Below, one piece after another: positions 26,163-33,911 of a DNA stretch of 54,951 bases. Each line of letters begins with the position of its first letter. Position 1 is the first letter of the stretch. The stretch is taken from positions 1 to 54,951 of the forward strand of contig CACHCR010000007.1 in NCBI GenBank assembly GCA_902578385.1. The letters are read 5' to 3'. The position numbers and the translations under genes were made by a program. Source of the stretch: an uncultured Fidelibacterota bacterium. GTDB taxonomy: Bacteria; Fidelibacterota; Marinisomatia; Marinisomatales; Marinisomataceae. The notes beneath the pieces are model-generated. The model was not told where the DNA came from, made no database searches, and saw only the letters and a program-made list of their open reading frames with translations.

Positions 26163-27032
26163 ATGAGAAAAAACTTAAATATTTTAATATTACTATCTTT
26201 TATTTTATTATCTTGTGGTCAAGAAGGTAGCAATGTTACTGCGACCACTGATAATAATAATGAGGGTGGAAGTAATGCTATAGTTTATGATTCAAAAATT
26301 TTAATGGAATTATTTACATCCACTACTTGTGGACCTTGCCTTCCTCAAAATACTACTTTAAATCGTTATCTTGATCCAACATCCTCTGTTTATGCTGGTG
26401 ATTTAGCAGATAAATGGATTGTTTTAAGATATCATGTATGGTGGCCATCATCGGGAGATCCTTATTATGATTGGAATCAATCACCTGTAATAAATAGAGA
26501 AGCTTATTACGATGTAGGATATGTGCCTCATATGTATACAAATGGTAATGTTGATTCTGCAGGCACTGCTGCTACTTGGAGAACAAATGCAAGAGCAGCT
26601 GTCAACCAACCTACAGTTTTTAAAATTGATATTAATGGTTCAAGAAATGGAAATAACATCAGTGGTAATGTTCAGGTAACATCTTCTGCTGATTTAAGCG
26701 ATGTATCTGGATTTAAATTATATGTTGCAGTAACACACGACAATAGCACTTATAACGCTCCAAATGGACAAACAGTATTTGATCAAACATTTGTAGATTT
26801 TTTAACTGGTAGTAATGTTGATGGACAGCAAATTTATTCAGATACTATTAGTTTAGGAGCTGCAGAAACAATGACAAAAGCTTTCAATTGGACTATGGAT
26901 AGCAACTGGCCTAATGATTCAGGAGTATCTTGGAGTATTGAAAAATTAAACTTAGTTGCTTTTGTTCAATATGATGGAGCAGGGCAAAATAATAAAAAAG
27001 TTTATCAGGTTGAAGCTCTGGCTTTTGATTGA
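26163..27032 (+). CDS. Omp28-related lipoprotein with thioredoxin-like CGPC motif
   Basis: A 289-residue lipoprotein: lipobox LLSC with Cys18 as the lipidation site, a Asn/Thr/Gly-rich linker, then a thioredoxin-like domain beginning LMELFTSTTCGPC (Cys56, Cys59) with the Omp28 pattern (YVPHMYTNG as the cis-Pro region) and a C-terminal beta-sandwich with CARDB-like alternation (about 150-289). Omp28 family proteins are envelope proteins of the FCB group. GAAGGG seven bases upstream supports the start. Third of three exported genes in this run. Confidence 0.8.
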   Translation: MRKNLNILILLSFILLSCGQEGSNVTATTDNNNEGGSNAIVYDSKILMELFTSTTCGPCLPQNTTLNRYLDPTSSVYAGDLADKWIVLRYHVWWPSSGDPYYDWNQSPVINREAYYDVGYVPHMYTNGNVDSAGTAATWRTNARAAVNQPTVFKIDINGSRNGNNISGNVQVTSSADLSDVSGFKLYVAVTHDNSTYNAPNGQTVFDQTFVDFLTGSNVDGQQIYSDTISLGAAETMTKAFNWTMDSNWPNDSGVSWSIEKLNLVAFVQYDGAGQNNKKVYQVEALAFD

Positions 27033-27056
27033 TAACTTTCAAGCTGTTTTACATAT

Positions 27057-27130
27057 GCGCCCGTAGCTCAATTGGATAGAGCGTCTGGCTACGGACCAGA
27101 AGGTTGTGGGTTCAAGTCCTTCCGGGCGTA
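27057..27130 (+). tRNA. tRNA-Arg (anticodon ACG)
   Basis: Acceptor GCGCCCG (27057-27063) pairs with CGGGCGT (27123-27129) with a G-T at the end pair; discriminator A 27130. Anticodon stem TCTGG/CCAGA with loop CTACGGA gives ACG, whose A34 must be deaminated to inosine by TadA to read CGU/CGC/CGA. The T stem GTGGG/CCTTC has a T-T mismatch and a G-T pair. tadA starts three bases downstream. Confidence 0.95.
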
Positions 27131-27133
27131 CTA

Positions 27134-27622
27134 ATGTCTGAAAATAATCTTACACAAACATCCCATGAAGACTGGATGAGAAAAGCAATTAATTTAGCTA
27201 CTAAAGCAATGCTTGAAGATGAAGTTCCTGTTGGGGCAATAGTAGTTTATAAAGGTAGGATTATAGGTCAAGGTTATAACCAATGTAACTCTCTAAATGA
27301 TTCGACTGCACACGCTGAAATGCTTGCAATTACTGCAGCATCAAATACTATTGGAGACTGGAGATTAAATGATTGTACAATGTATGTTACAAAAGAGCCA
27401 TGTCCTATGTGTGCAGGTGCAATAGTAAACAGTAGGATAGAGTTTTTATATTTTGGTTGTTATGATGAAGATTTTGGTGCCTGTGGATCAAAATTTGAAA
27501 TATGTGGAAACGTAAATTTAAGTACCCCTTCGGTAGTTAGAGGAAATCTTCTTTCTGGGGAATCACTTGCTTTAATAAAAGAATATTTTTTCAAAAAAAG
27601 ACAGAAGAAAAAAGATTTTTAA
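27134..27622 (+). CDS. tadA: tRNA adenosine(34) deaminase
   Basis: Converts A34 to inosine in tRNA-Arg(ACG). The 162-residue deaminase has zinc ligand His60 and catalytic Glu62 (AHAEM) and zinc ligands Cys90/Cys93 (PCPMCAGA). The N-terminal SHEDWMRKAI aligns with the E. coli start region, fixing ATG 27134, three bases past its own substrate tRNA gene. No Shine-Dalgarno is possible in that leader. Two additional Cys pairs (GCYDED, GACGSKFEICG) are common to the family. The 3' end overlaps the convergent reductase gene by four bases. Confidence 0.95.
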   Translation: MSENNLTQTSHEDWMRKAINLATKAMLEDEVPVGAIVVYKGRIIGQGYNQCNSLNDSTAHAEMLAITAASNTIGDWRLNDCTMYVTKEPCPMCAGAIVNSRIEFLYFGCYDEDFGACGSKFEICGNVNLSTPSVVRGNLLSGESLALIKEYFFKKRQKKKDF

Positions 27623-28365
27623 ATAATATAAGGAAAAATAGCTTTTCTATTTTTGGGATAAGAATCAAATTTACTATGATACCATTGATGTCCTTTAATT
27701 GCTCTTGGAACAAGGTTTGCCATTGTCCAAATCATAAAAGATAATCCTGCCAACGACCACGTCATAAGTGCGAAGGCCATCCATTCAAGTATTTCACCTA
27801 AATAATTTGGAAATGAAACGTATTTAAACATAAATCCTTCAGGAATTTTATATTCTCCAGACTTTGATCTTAATGAAAGTAATATATTATCTGATTTTAT
27901 ATTTATATATGCTCCAAGAATAAATAAACATAATCCAAGTATAAAGTTCCAATTAGACATATAATCAATTGAATATTCTTGTATGGAGCCTAAATATGTT
28001 CCATTGATATATCCATTTACTATATTAAACAAGAAAGCAAGCAATGCAATTAGTAAAGGCATTTTTGCTGGATTGTTTTGTCTGAGTGGATAAATAATAC
28101 TTCTATTAAAATAATGTAATACCCAACAAGATATAAAAATAATACTTGTAGGAGTTTGAACTATATTGCCTTTAATAATGAAATATAATAAAGCTATTGG
28201 GGAAATAATCTCCATTACAATCCATCCAAGCTTACTAGGAATCATTGGACCCCAATTATTTTTAGCAAATTTGCCATATGGGGCTGGAATCCTTAAAAGA
28301 GTTATAAAGGTTATAAAACCCAGTAGAAGCCATAGTATAACAATTGATTCAAAATTTTGTAACAT
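27619..28365 (-). CDS. 3-oxo-5-alpha-steroid 4-dehydrogenase-like membrane reductase
   Basis: A 248-residue integral membrane protein of the steroid 5-alpha-reductase / DUF1295 superfamily: PAPYGKF near the start, LHYFNRSIIYPLR in the middle, LRSKSGEYKIPEGFMFKYV, then the NADPH-site-like PNYLGEILEWMAFAL and the closing WYHSKFDSYPKNRKAIFPYI. ATG 28365 places the start at the family's usual position and avoids overlapping the divergent SDR gene; ATG 28455 would overlap it by 44 bases. Substrate (sterol, polyprenol or enoyl lipid) is unknown. Confidence 0.82.
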   Translation of the reverse strand: MLQNFESIVILWLLLGFITFITLLRIPAPYGKFAKNNWGPMIPSKLGWIVMEIISPIALLYFIIKGNIVQTPTSIIFISCWVLHYFNRSIIYPLRQNNPAKMPLLIALLAFLFNIVNGYINGTYLGSIQEYSIDYMSNWNFILGLCLFILGAYINIKSDNILLSLRSKSGEYKIPEGFMFKYVSFPNYLGEILEWMAFALMTWSLAGLSFMIWTMANLVPRAIKGHQWYHSKFDSYPKNRKAIFPYII

Positions 28366-28411
28366 CCATAATAATTTATGAGTAATATTTAAATCTTCAA
28401 ATATCAGATAT

Positions 28412-29251
28412 ATGCAACAAAAAAATATTATTATAACAGGTGCAACTGACGGCATAGGGTTAGCAGCAGCTAAAGAAGTTTCAAAAAAAGGCTACCATAT
28501 TGGTTTAGTAGGAAGAAATCCTGAAAAAGGTAAAAAAGCTATTGAAACTATTATTTCTTACTCAGGAAATGAAAATTTAGATTTTTTTGAGTGCGATCTT
28601 AGTTTAGTAAAAAATGTCAAAAGCTTATCTGAACAAATAAAGCAAAAATATAATAAAGTTGACGTTTTATTAAATAATGCTGGTGGTGCTAATAAGAAAA
28701 AAATTATTACTTCAGAAGGACTTGAAAAAACATTTGCAACCAATCAAATGAATTATTTTGTGCTATCTACAGAGTTATTAAATATAATTTCTGAGTCAAA
28801 TGATGGAAGAATTGTTAATGTAGCTTCAAATGCCCATATTGGAGCTGAGGTTGACTATGGAAACATTAATTCCGAAAAAAGCTTTTCTGCGTGGACGTCT
28901 TATTGTGTATCAAAATTAATGAACATTATGTTTACCTATCAATTATCCTTAATGCAAGACAAGGTTTCAATAAATGTACTACATCCTGGTTTTGTTGATA
29001 CCAATATTGCAGGAAATGAAGGTAACTTGATAAAATATATTGTAAAATTTGGTGCGAAAATGTTTGCTAGAACAGTAGATAATGGTGCAGATTCAAGTAT
29101 TTATTTGTCAACTTCCGATGAAGTAAAAGGTGTTTCTGGTAAATATTTTTTTAAATGCAGAGAAATCAAATCTTCAAGGGCTTCATATAGTCAAGAAGAT
29201 TGGAAAAAAGTTTGGGAATTGTGTGACAACTATAAAAATAAGCTAATATGA
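28412..29251 (+). CDS. Short-chain dehydrogenase/reductase, retinol-dehydrogenase-like
   Basis: A 279-residue Rossmann-fold oxidoreductase. Cofactor motif TGATDGIG (residues 9-16), GRN after strand 2 consistent with NADP preference, NNAGG (about 91-95), catalytic Ser in NVASNAHIG and the YxxxK pair in SYCVSKLMN. The overall pattern, with HPGFVDTNI, resembles retinol dehydrogenase/WW-oxidoreductase-like SDRs. It diverges from the 5-alpha-reductase-like gene across 46 bases and overlaps the thioesterase gene by four bases, suggesting a lipid or ketone metabolic group. Confidence 0.87.
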   Translation: MQQKNIIITGATDGIGLAAAKEVSKKGYHIGLVGRNPEKGKKAIETIISYSGNENLDFFECDLSLVKNVKSLSEQIKQKYNKVDVLLNNAGGANKKKIITSEGLEKTFATNQMNYFVLSTELLNIISESNDGRIVNVASNAHIGAEVDYGNINSEKSFSAWTSYCVSKLMNIMFTYQLSLMQDKVSINVLHPGFVDTNIAGNEGNLIKYIVKFGAKMFARTVDNGADSSIYLSTSDEVKGVSGKYFFKCREIKSSRASYSQEDWKKVWELCDNYKNKLI

Positions 29252-29688
29252 AAAAAAAGATTTTAAATAGAAGTGATTACGATTTTTTTACATCCGCTGA
29301 AACCAGGTGGAGAGATATTGATACTCTGGGTCATATAAATCATACTATTTACCTAAGTATCTTAGAAACAAAACATAAAGATTTTATTGATTATATTTAC
29401 GGGGAAACTACTTATGATTTGGGGTTAAAAAGTACAGCAGCAGGATTATTAGCTTCAATGGATGTTACTTATATTAAACAAGTACATCATCCTGTAAAAT
29501 TAGACATTGGATGTCGAATTACTAGAGTTGGAAGCAAGAGTTATGATGTGCACCAAGGAATATTTGTTGAAGGGGAAAATGATCCTTCTTTTCAAACTGT
29601 TCATACGTTTGTGATGTTCAATTTTGTAAAACAAAAATCAATTCCAGTTCATCAAGTAGTTATAGATAATTTAAGGGAGTTAGAATGA
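29248..29688 (+). CDS. Hotdog-fold acyl-CoA thioesterase
   Basis: A 146-residue cytosolic protein with the 4-hydroxybenzoyl-CoA thioesterase/YbgC pattern: WRDIDTLGHINHTIYLSILE carries the catalytic Asp at the start of the hotdog helix, followed by a five-stranded sheet (ASMDVTYIKQVHHPVKLDIGC). Acyl-CoA substrate unknown. The ATGA overlap with the SDR upstream and with yaaA downstream indicates a coupled operon. Confidence 0.85.
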   Translation: MKKKILNRSDYDFFTSAETRWRDIDTLGHINHTIYLSILETKHKDFIDYIYGETTYDLGLKSTAAGLLASMDVTYIKQVHHPVKLDIGCRITRVGSKSYDVHQGIFVEGENDPSFQTVHTFVMFNFVKQKSIPVHQVVIDNLRELE

Positions 29689-30449
29689 TTACATTATTAT
29701 CACCATCAAAAAAGTTAAATTTTAATAATCAAGATGCTGTTTCAGTATTTACTCAATGCGATTTTATAGAAAGTGCGAAAGAGCTTGTTAATCAAGCTAA
29801 GAATTTGACAGCTCAAGATTTAAAAGATTTAATGAAAATTAGCGATTCATTAGCAGATCTTAATAAAGAACGTTTTGACAATTGGTCATTACCATTTAAT
29901 AAAGACAATGCTAAGCAAGCCATTCTTGCATTTGATGGTGGAGTATACTCAGGATTAGAAGCAGAAACATTTAACCAGAATGATTTAAACTTTGCTCAAG
30001 ATCATTTAAGAATTCTTTCTGGGTTGTATGGATTGTTAAAACCTTTAGATTTGATTCAACCTTATAGATTAGAAATGGGTACAAAGTTTAAAAATAGTAA
30101 AGGAAAAAATTTATATGACTTTTGGAGTCATGAAGTGACAGATAATCTTAATAAAAACATTAAAAAACATGATAATAAAACAATCTTAAATTGCTCTTCA
30201 AATGAATATTTTAATGTTATTAATCAAAAGAATCTTAATGGAAACATTTTGAATACAGTATTCAAAGAATATCGTGATGGAGAGCTTAAATTTATTTCTT
30301 TTAATGCTAAAAAAGCTCGCGGTTTGCTTACAAAGTTTGTAATTAATAATAAAATAACAAGTAATAATGATTTGAAAGATTTTAACTTAGAAAATTACAA
30401 ATTTGATATGTCATTATCAGATGAATCAACATTTGTATTTACAAGATAA
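29685..30449 (+). CDS. yaaA: Peroxide-stress protein YaaA
   Basis: YaaA (DUF328) lowers free iron damage under H2O2 stress and binds DNA. The 254-residue protein opens with the typical LLSPSKKL, has GGVYSGL (about residue 86), LSGLYGLLKPLDLIQPYRLEMGT (in two parts) and NCSSNEYF, and ends with an SDESTFVFTR tail. It is the last gene of the SDR-thioesterase run; a Shine-Dalgarno for the next gene (GGGAGG) follows it. Confidence 0.92.
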   Translation: MITLLSPSKKLNFNNQDAVSVFTQCDFIESAKELVNQAKNLTAQDLKDLMKISDSLADLNKERFDNWSLPFNKDNAKQAILAFDGGVYSGLEAETFNQNDLNFAQDHLRILSGLYGLLKPLDLIQPYRLEMGTKFKNSKGKNLYDFWSHEVTDNLNKNIKKHDNKTILNCSSNEYFNVINQKNLNGNILNTVFKEYRDGELKFISFNAKKARGLLTKFVINNKITSNNDLKDFNLENYKFDMSLSDESTFVFTR

Positions 30450-30461
30450 AGGGAGGAAATA

Positions 30462-31922
30462 ATGAAAAGAATATTAATATTACTTTCATTTTTAGCAATT
30501 AGTTGTCAGTCAAACTCTGGTGAAATGTCCAGGCAAGCTGGCCAAGCTTCAAATGAATTAATGAATGGATTAGAAGCGATGCATCATGTACGTTTTGCTG
30601 AAGCAAGAGCATTGTTTTTAGAGGGAATCGAAAAAGATCCAAATTGTGCATCATGTTACCTGAATTTAGGAAATGCTGAGCAAGATAGAGTTTTAAGAAG
30701 AGAATACCTTGAAACTGCTTTAAGTATGGCAAAAAAAGGCCATCCAGAAACAAAAATCATGGAAGCATCAGTTAATTGGATAAATGGTGAGGGTGGAAGA
30801 TTTGATGCTCACCCTGACTTATATAAAAAATATAAAGGCGATAAATTTTTAGCTGCAGGCGCATACAGATATCTCCAGTTCAATGATCAAATTGAAGAAG
30901 GTAGAGAGTTACTTGTTGAAGCAGGCGCAAGATTAAATGCTGGTCATTTATATAACCTTTTAGCTTATTCATACTTTTGGAATGCTGAAAATGATGAAGA
31001 ATATGATAAAGGGTTACAATACATTGAGAAATATATTGAATTAAACCCTAATGAAGCTAATGCATATGATTCACTAGCTGAGTTTCATCTAAATAAAGGT
31101 GAGTTTGATTTAGCAATAGAAAATTATCAATTAGCTTTTGAGGTAGACCCTGAATTTGAGTGGGCAACAAGGAATTTGGCTCTTGCTAAATATCAAGAGA
31201 AAATGTCTAGCGAAGATGCTAAGGTCATGAATTGGACAAGCGAATCAGAAGAAGCTAGAAATGCATTTAATATTGGAATGTGGCAATTATACAATCTTGA
31301 ATGGGAGCAAGCTGGTCAATCATTCTCTTCAGCTATAGAGCTTGATGAAAGCTTTGCATTGGCTTATGCTATGAGAGCAAGAACAAACTATTTTTTGCAA
31401 AATCAAGGTAAGGTTGCTGAAGATCTTGATATTGCTGTAAGTATGTCAATTAATGCTTCACCAGAAGAGAAAAAAATGATAATGGCACTATCTAATGATA
31501 ATAATCTTGGAACAAATTCGTTTAACCAGGTTGTTGAAAGATTAGTTAGAAAATATCCAGATAGTTCGTTTTTGAGATTTGAATCAATATTTGCTACTAT
31601 CAATGATATTGGTCCTGATATGATACTTAGAAGAGGTAAGGATTTGATTGAAATGAATCCTAACTTTACACCAGCTTTAAATATTATGGGTTATGCATAT
31701 TTACAAAAAGATAACCTTGATTTAGCAAAAGCTACTTTCCAAGAACAGGTAAGAAGACAGTCTGGAAAAGCAAATCCTTACGATTCACTTGGAGATTATT
31801 ATTTAGCTGAAAATAATAATGAAATGGCTTTAAGATATTTTGAACAATCATCTATGATGGGCTTAAAGGCAAGTGAATCAAAAGTTGATAGTCTAAAAGC
31901 ACTCATTGAAAGTGTTGATTAA
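30462..31922 (+). CDS. TPR-repeat lipoprotein
   Basis: A 486-residue lipoprotein: signal peptide with lipobox LAISC (Cys15) then about ten TPR-like units covering about residues 25-480, including FAEARALFLEGIEKDPNCASC, LDLAKATFQEQVRRQSGKANPYDSLGDYYL (two parts). Probably anchored to the outer or inner membrane facing the periplasm. Partner unknown. GGGAGG seven bases before ATG supports the start. A strong terminator follows. Confidence 0.82.
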   Translation: MKRILILLSFLAISCQSNSGEMSRQAGQASNELMNGLEAMHHVRFAEARALFLEGIEKDPNCASCYLNLGNAEQDRVLRREYLETALSMAKKGHPETKIMEASVNWINGEGGRFDAHPDLYKKYKGDKFLAAGAYRYLQFNDQIEEGRELLVEAGARLNAGHLYNLLAYSYFWNAENDEEYDKGLQYIEKYIELNPNEANAYDSLAEFHLNKGEFDLAIENYQLAFEVDPEFEWATRNLALAKYQEKMSSEDAKVMNWTSESEEARNAFNIGMWQLYNLEWEQAGQSFSSAIELDESFALAYAMRARTNYFLQNQGKVAEDLDIAVSMSINASPEEKKMIMALSNDNNLGTNSFNQVVERLVRKYPDSSFLRFESIFATINDIGPDMILRRGKDLIEMNPNFTPALNIMGYAYLQKDNLDLAKATFQEQVRRQSGKANPYDSLGDYYLAENNNEMALRYFEQSSMMGLKASESKVDSLKALIESVD

Positions 31923-31964
31923 ATAATTAAAATTTAATTAATAGAAATCTTTACTAGAAAAAGG

Positions 31965-31997
31965 GGCGTAGAGTTGTTATAATTCTACGCTCTTTTG
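31965..31997 (+). terminator. Rho-independent terminator
   Basis: GCGTAGAGTT pairs with AATTCTACGC (ten pairs, one G-T) around a GTTAT loop, followed by TCTTTTG. It separates the TPR lipoprotein operon from dnaX. Confidence 0.85.
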
Positions 31998-32034
31998 TTA
32001 TGTTTGATTAAATTGTCGTTGAAAAGGAAGTAAA

Positions 32035-33597
32035 TTGTCAGAAAATTATCAAGTATTAGCTCTAAAATGGCGACCAAAACAGTTTAAAGATGTTGTAGGT
32101 CAAGACCATATTACAAATACGCTCCAAAAAGCGTTTGAAAAGAATCGTATAGCCCAAGCTTTTTTATTTTCAGGCCCCAGAGGGGTAGGAAAAACTACAA
32201 CTGCAAGATTAGTTGCTATGTCTTTGAATGGTTCAGATAATCCAACAACTGATTTTGACTTAAAATCTGATTCTGTAAAAGATATTGTTGATGGTAAATC
32301 TATGGACGTAATAGAGATTGATGGTGCATCTAATAGAGGTATTGATGAAATAAGAGAGCTTCGTGAAAATATTAAATTTATGCCTGTTTCAGGAAAATAT
32401 AAGGTTATTATCATAGATGAGGTTCATATGCTTACCGTTCAAGCTTTTAATGCACTTTTGAAAACTCTCGAAGAACCTCCACAGCATGTAAAGTTTATTT
32501 TAGCTACTACAGACGTTCATAAAATTCCTCAAACAATTATTTCAAGATGTCAAAGATTTGATTTTTTACCCTTAAACAATGAAACAATTAGTGATAGGTT
32601 AAAATTTATTGCAGAAAGTGAATCACAATCGATTGATGACAAATCTTTATCACTTATCGCTTCAAAATCTGAAGGAAGTATGAGGGATGCACTTAGTTAC
32701 CTAGATCAAATATTAGTTCTTGGAGAAGATATTACCTATAAACTTGTTCAAGACCTGCTTGGAATTGTGCCTTTTGAAATTTTATTTAGCATTTCAGATG
32801 CATTGCATGATTCTGATGGAGATAAATTAATATCTGAATTAGAATTAATTCGAAATAAAGGATACATTGTAGAAGATCTTCTTAAAGATCTAATTCTTCA
32901 TTTTAGAAATTTATCAGTTAAGAATTTTAAAAATGGATTAAAACTTTCTGGTGTAGATTCAGAGTTAGCTAAAAAATATGAAGAAATAGATTATTCATGG
33001 TCTAATAAAGATATAATTAGACTGTCAAATAATCTATCATCTTTGTATTCAAAGATAAGACAGTTTTCAGATCAATATCTCCTTTTGGAAATAAATTTAA
33101 TTAAGCTTTTAGAATTTGATTCAAGTGTTGAAATAGAAAATTTTTTAAAAAATGAAATTGCAGAAGATTCAAAGAAGAGTATTTCGGAGAAAAAACCTAT
33201 AAAAAAAAACAGAAAAGAAACTAAAAAAGAAACAAAATCTGTTACTAAGTCTAGTAAAGAATTAGATGAGGATTTATTGAGGAGTGAATGGCCAGAAATC
33301 GTTCAAATAATTTCAAAGAAAAGAGGTTCAATTGGAGCACAATTATCAGGATGTGTACTTGGAAGTTTAAACAAGATGAATCTAGAGCTTATTTCGTACG
33401 ACAAAACTGAATTCAATCAAAAGCTTTTAAATGATGGAATCCCATTTATTAAATCAATTATTGATGAGAAATATGAATCTGATGTAAATATTAATTTGGT
33501 TATAGATACAAAAGTAGAAAAAATCGAAGATAAAAAAGAGGGTAAGGTTAATGAAAATGATATCGTGACTTTGTTCGATGGAAAGGAAATGTTATAA
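32035..33597 (+). CDS. dnaX: DNA polymerase III subunits tau/gamma
   Basis: Clamp-loader ATPase, 520 residues from TTG 32035 (AAGGAAG five bases upstream). Walker A GPRGVGKT (47-54), DEVH Walker B near 125, SRC Arg-finger motif in ISRCQRF, domain III to about 370, then a Lys/Glu linker and a C-terminal tau domain. The four zinc-binding cysteines normally present between Walker A and the DLIEID motif are absent (residues 64-92 have none). An A9 tract at codons 389-392 could slip to produce a gamma-like 396-residue product. ybaB overlaps the stop by one base. Confidence 0.95.
   Translation: MSENYQVLALKWRPKQFKDVVGQDHITNTLQKAFEKNRIAQAFLFSGPRGVGKTTTARLVAMSLNGSDNPTTDFDLKSDSVKDIVDGKSMDVIEIDGASNRGIDEIRELRENIKFMPVSGKYKVIIIDEVHMLTVQAFNALLKTLEEPPQHVKFILATTDVHKIPQTIISRCQRFDFLPLNNETISDRLKFIAESESQSIDDKSLSLIASKSEGSMRDALSYLDQILVLGEDITYKLVQDLLGIVPFEILFSISDALHDSDGDKLISELELIRNKGYIVEDLLKDLILHFRNLSVKNFKNGLKLSGVDSELAKKYEEIDYSWSNKDIIRLSNNLSSLYSKIRQFSDQYLLLEINLIKLLEFDSSVEIENFLKNEIAEDSKKSISEKKPIKKNRKETKKETKSVTKSSKELDEDLLRSEWPEIVQIISKKRGSIGAQLSGCVLGSLNKMNLELISYDKTEFNQKLLNDGIPFIKSIIDEKYESDVNINLVIDTKVEKIEDKKEGKVNENDIVTLFDGKEML
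33201..33209 (+). other. A9 slippery tract in dnaX, candidate site for gamma production
   Basis: Nine consecutive A bases lie at the junction between the ATPase/domain III part and the tau-specific part. One extra A in the mRNA gives Lys-Gln-Lys-Arg-Asn then TAA; one fewer A gives about 20 codons then TAG. Thermus dnaX makes gamma by transcriptional slippage at A9. The E. coli-type A-AAA-AAG heptamer is not in frame. Confidence 0.4.
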
Positions 33598-33911
33598 TGT
33601 TTGGAAATATGAAAGAAATGCTTAAGCAGGCCCAAAATATGAAATCTCAAATGAAAAAAATTAAAAAAGAGCTTGAAAGTATTGAAGTTGAAGGAGTCTC
33701 AGCTAATGGTGCTTGTAAAGTAATTATGACTGCAGATATGAAAACTCAAGATGTAAAAATAGATGAAACTTTACTTAGTAGTGAGGCTTATGTAATTGAA
33801 AATGCAGTAAAAGTGGCTGTAAATAGTGCACTTGAAGATGCCAAAGATGTCTCAGCTAAAAAACTAAAAGCTGTTACTGGCGGTTTAACAGATGGATTAC
33901 CAGGATTTTAA
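33597..33911 (+). CDS. ybaB: YbaB/EbfC nucleoid-associated DNA-binding protein
   Basis: A 104-residue dimeric DNA-binding protein that is almost always encoded between dnaX and recR. N-terminal amphipathic helix (MKEMLKQAQNMKSQMKKIKKEL), then a beta-sheet with SANGACKVIM and a C-terminal helix ending in GLPGF, as in the family. ATG shares its first base with the dnaX stop, and recR starts on its last base. Confidence 0.94.
   Translation: MFGNMKEMLKQAQNMKSQMKKIKKELESIEVEGVSANGACKVIMTADMKTQDVKIDETLLSSEAYVIENAVKVAVNSALEDAKDVSAKKLKAVTGGLTDGLPGF

Noticed and set aside
28366-28455. Longer start (28455) for the 5-alpha-reductase-like gene
   Set aside because: It overlaps the divergent SDR coding region and extends past the family's usual N-terminus.
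33181-33240. E. coli-type -1 ribosomal frameshift heptamer in dnaX
   Set aside because: The A-AAA-AAG-like bases at CTAAAAAAG are not in the required frame and I see no downstream stem-loop.
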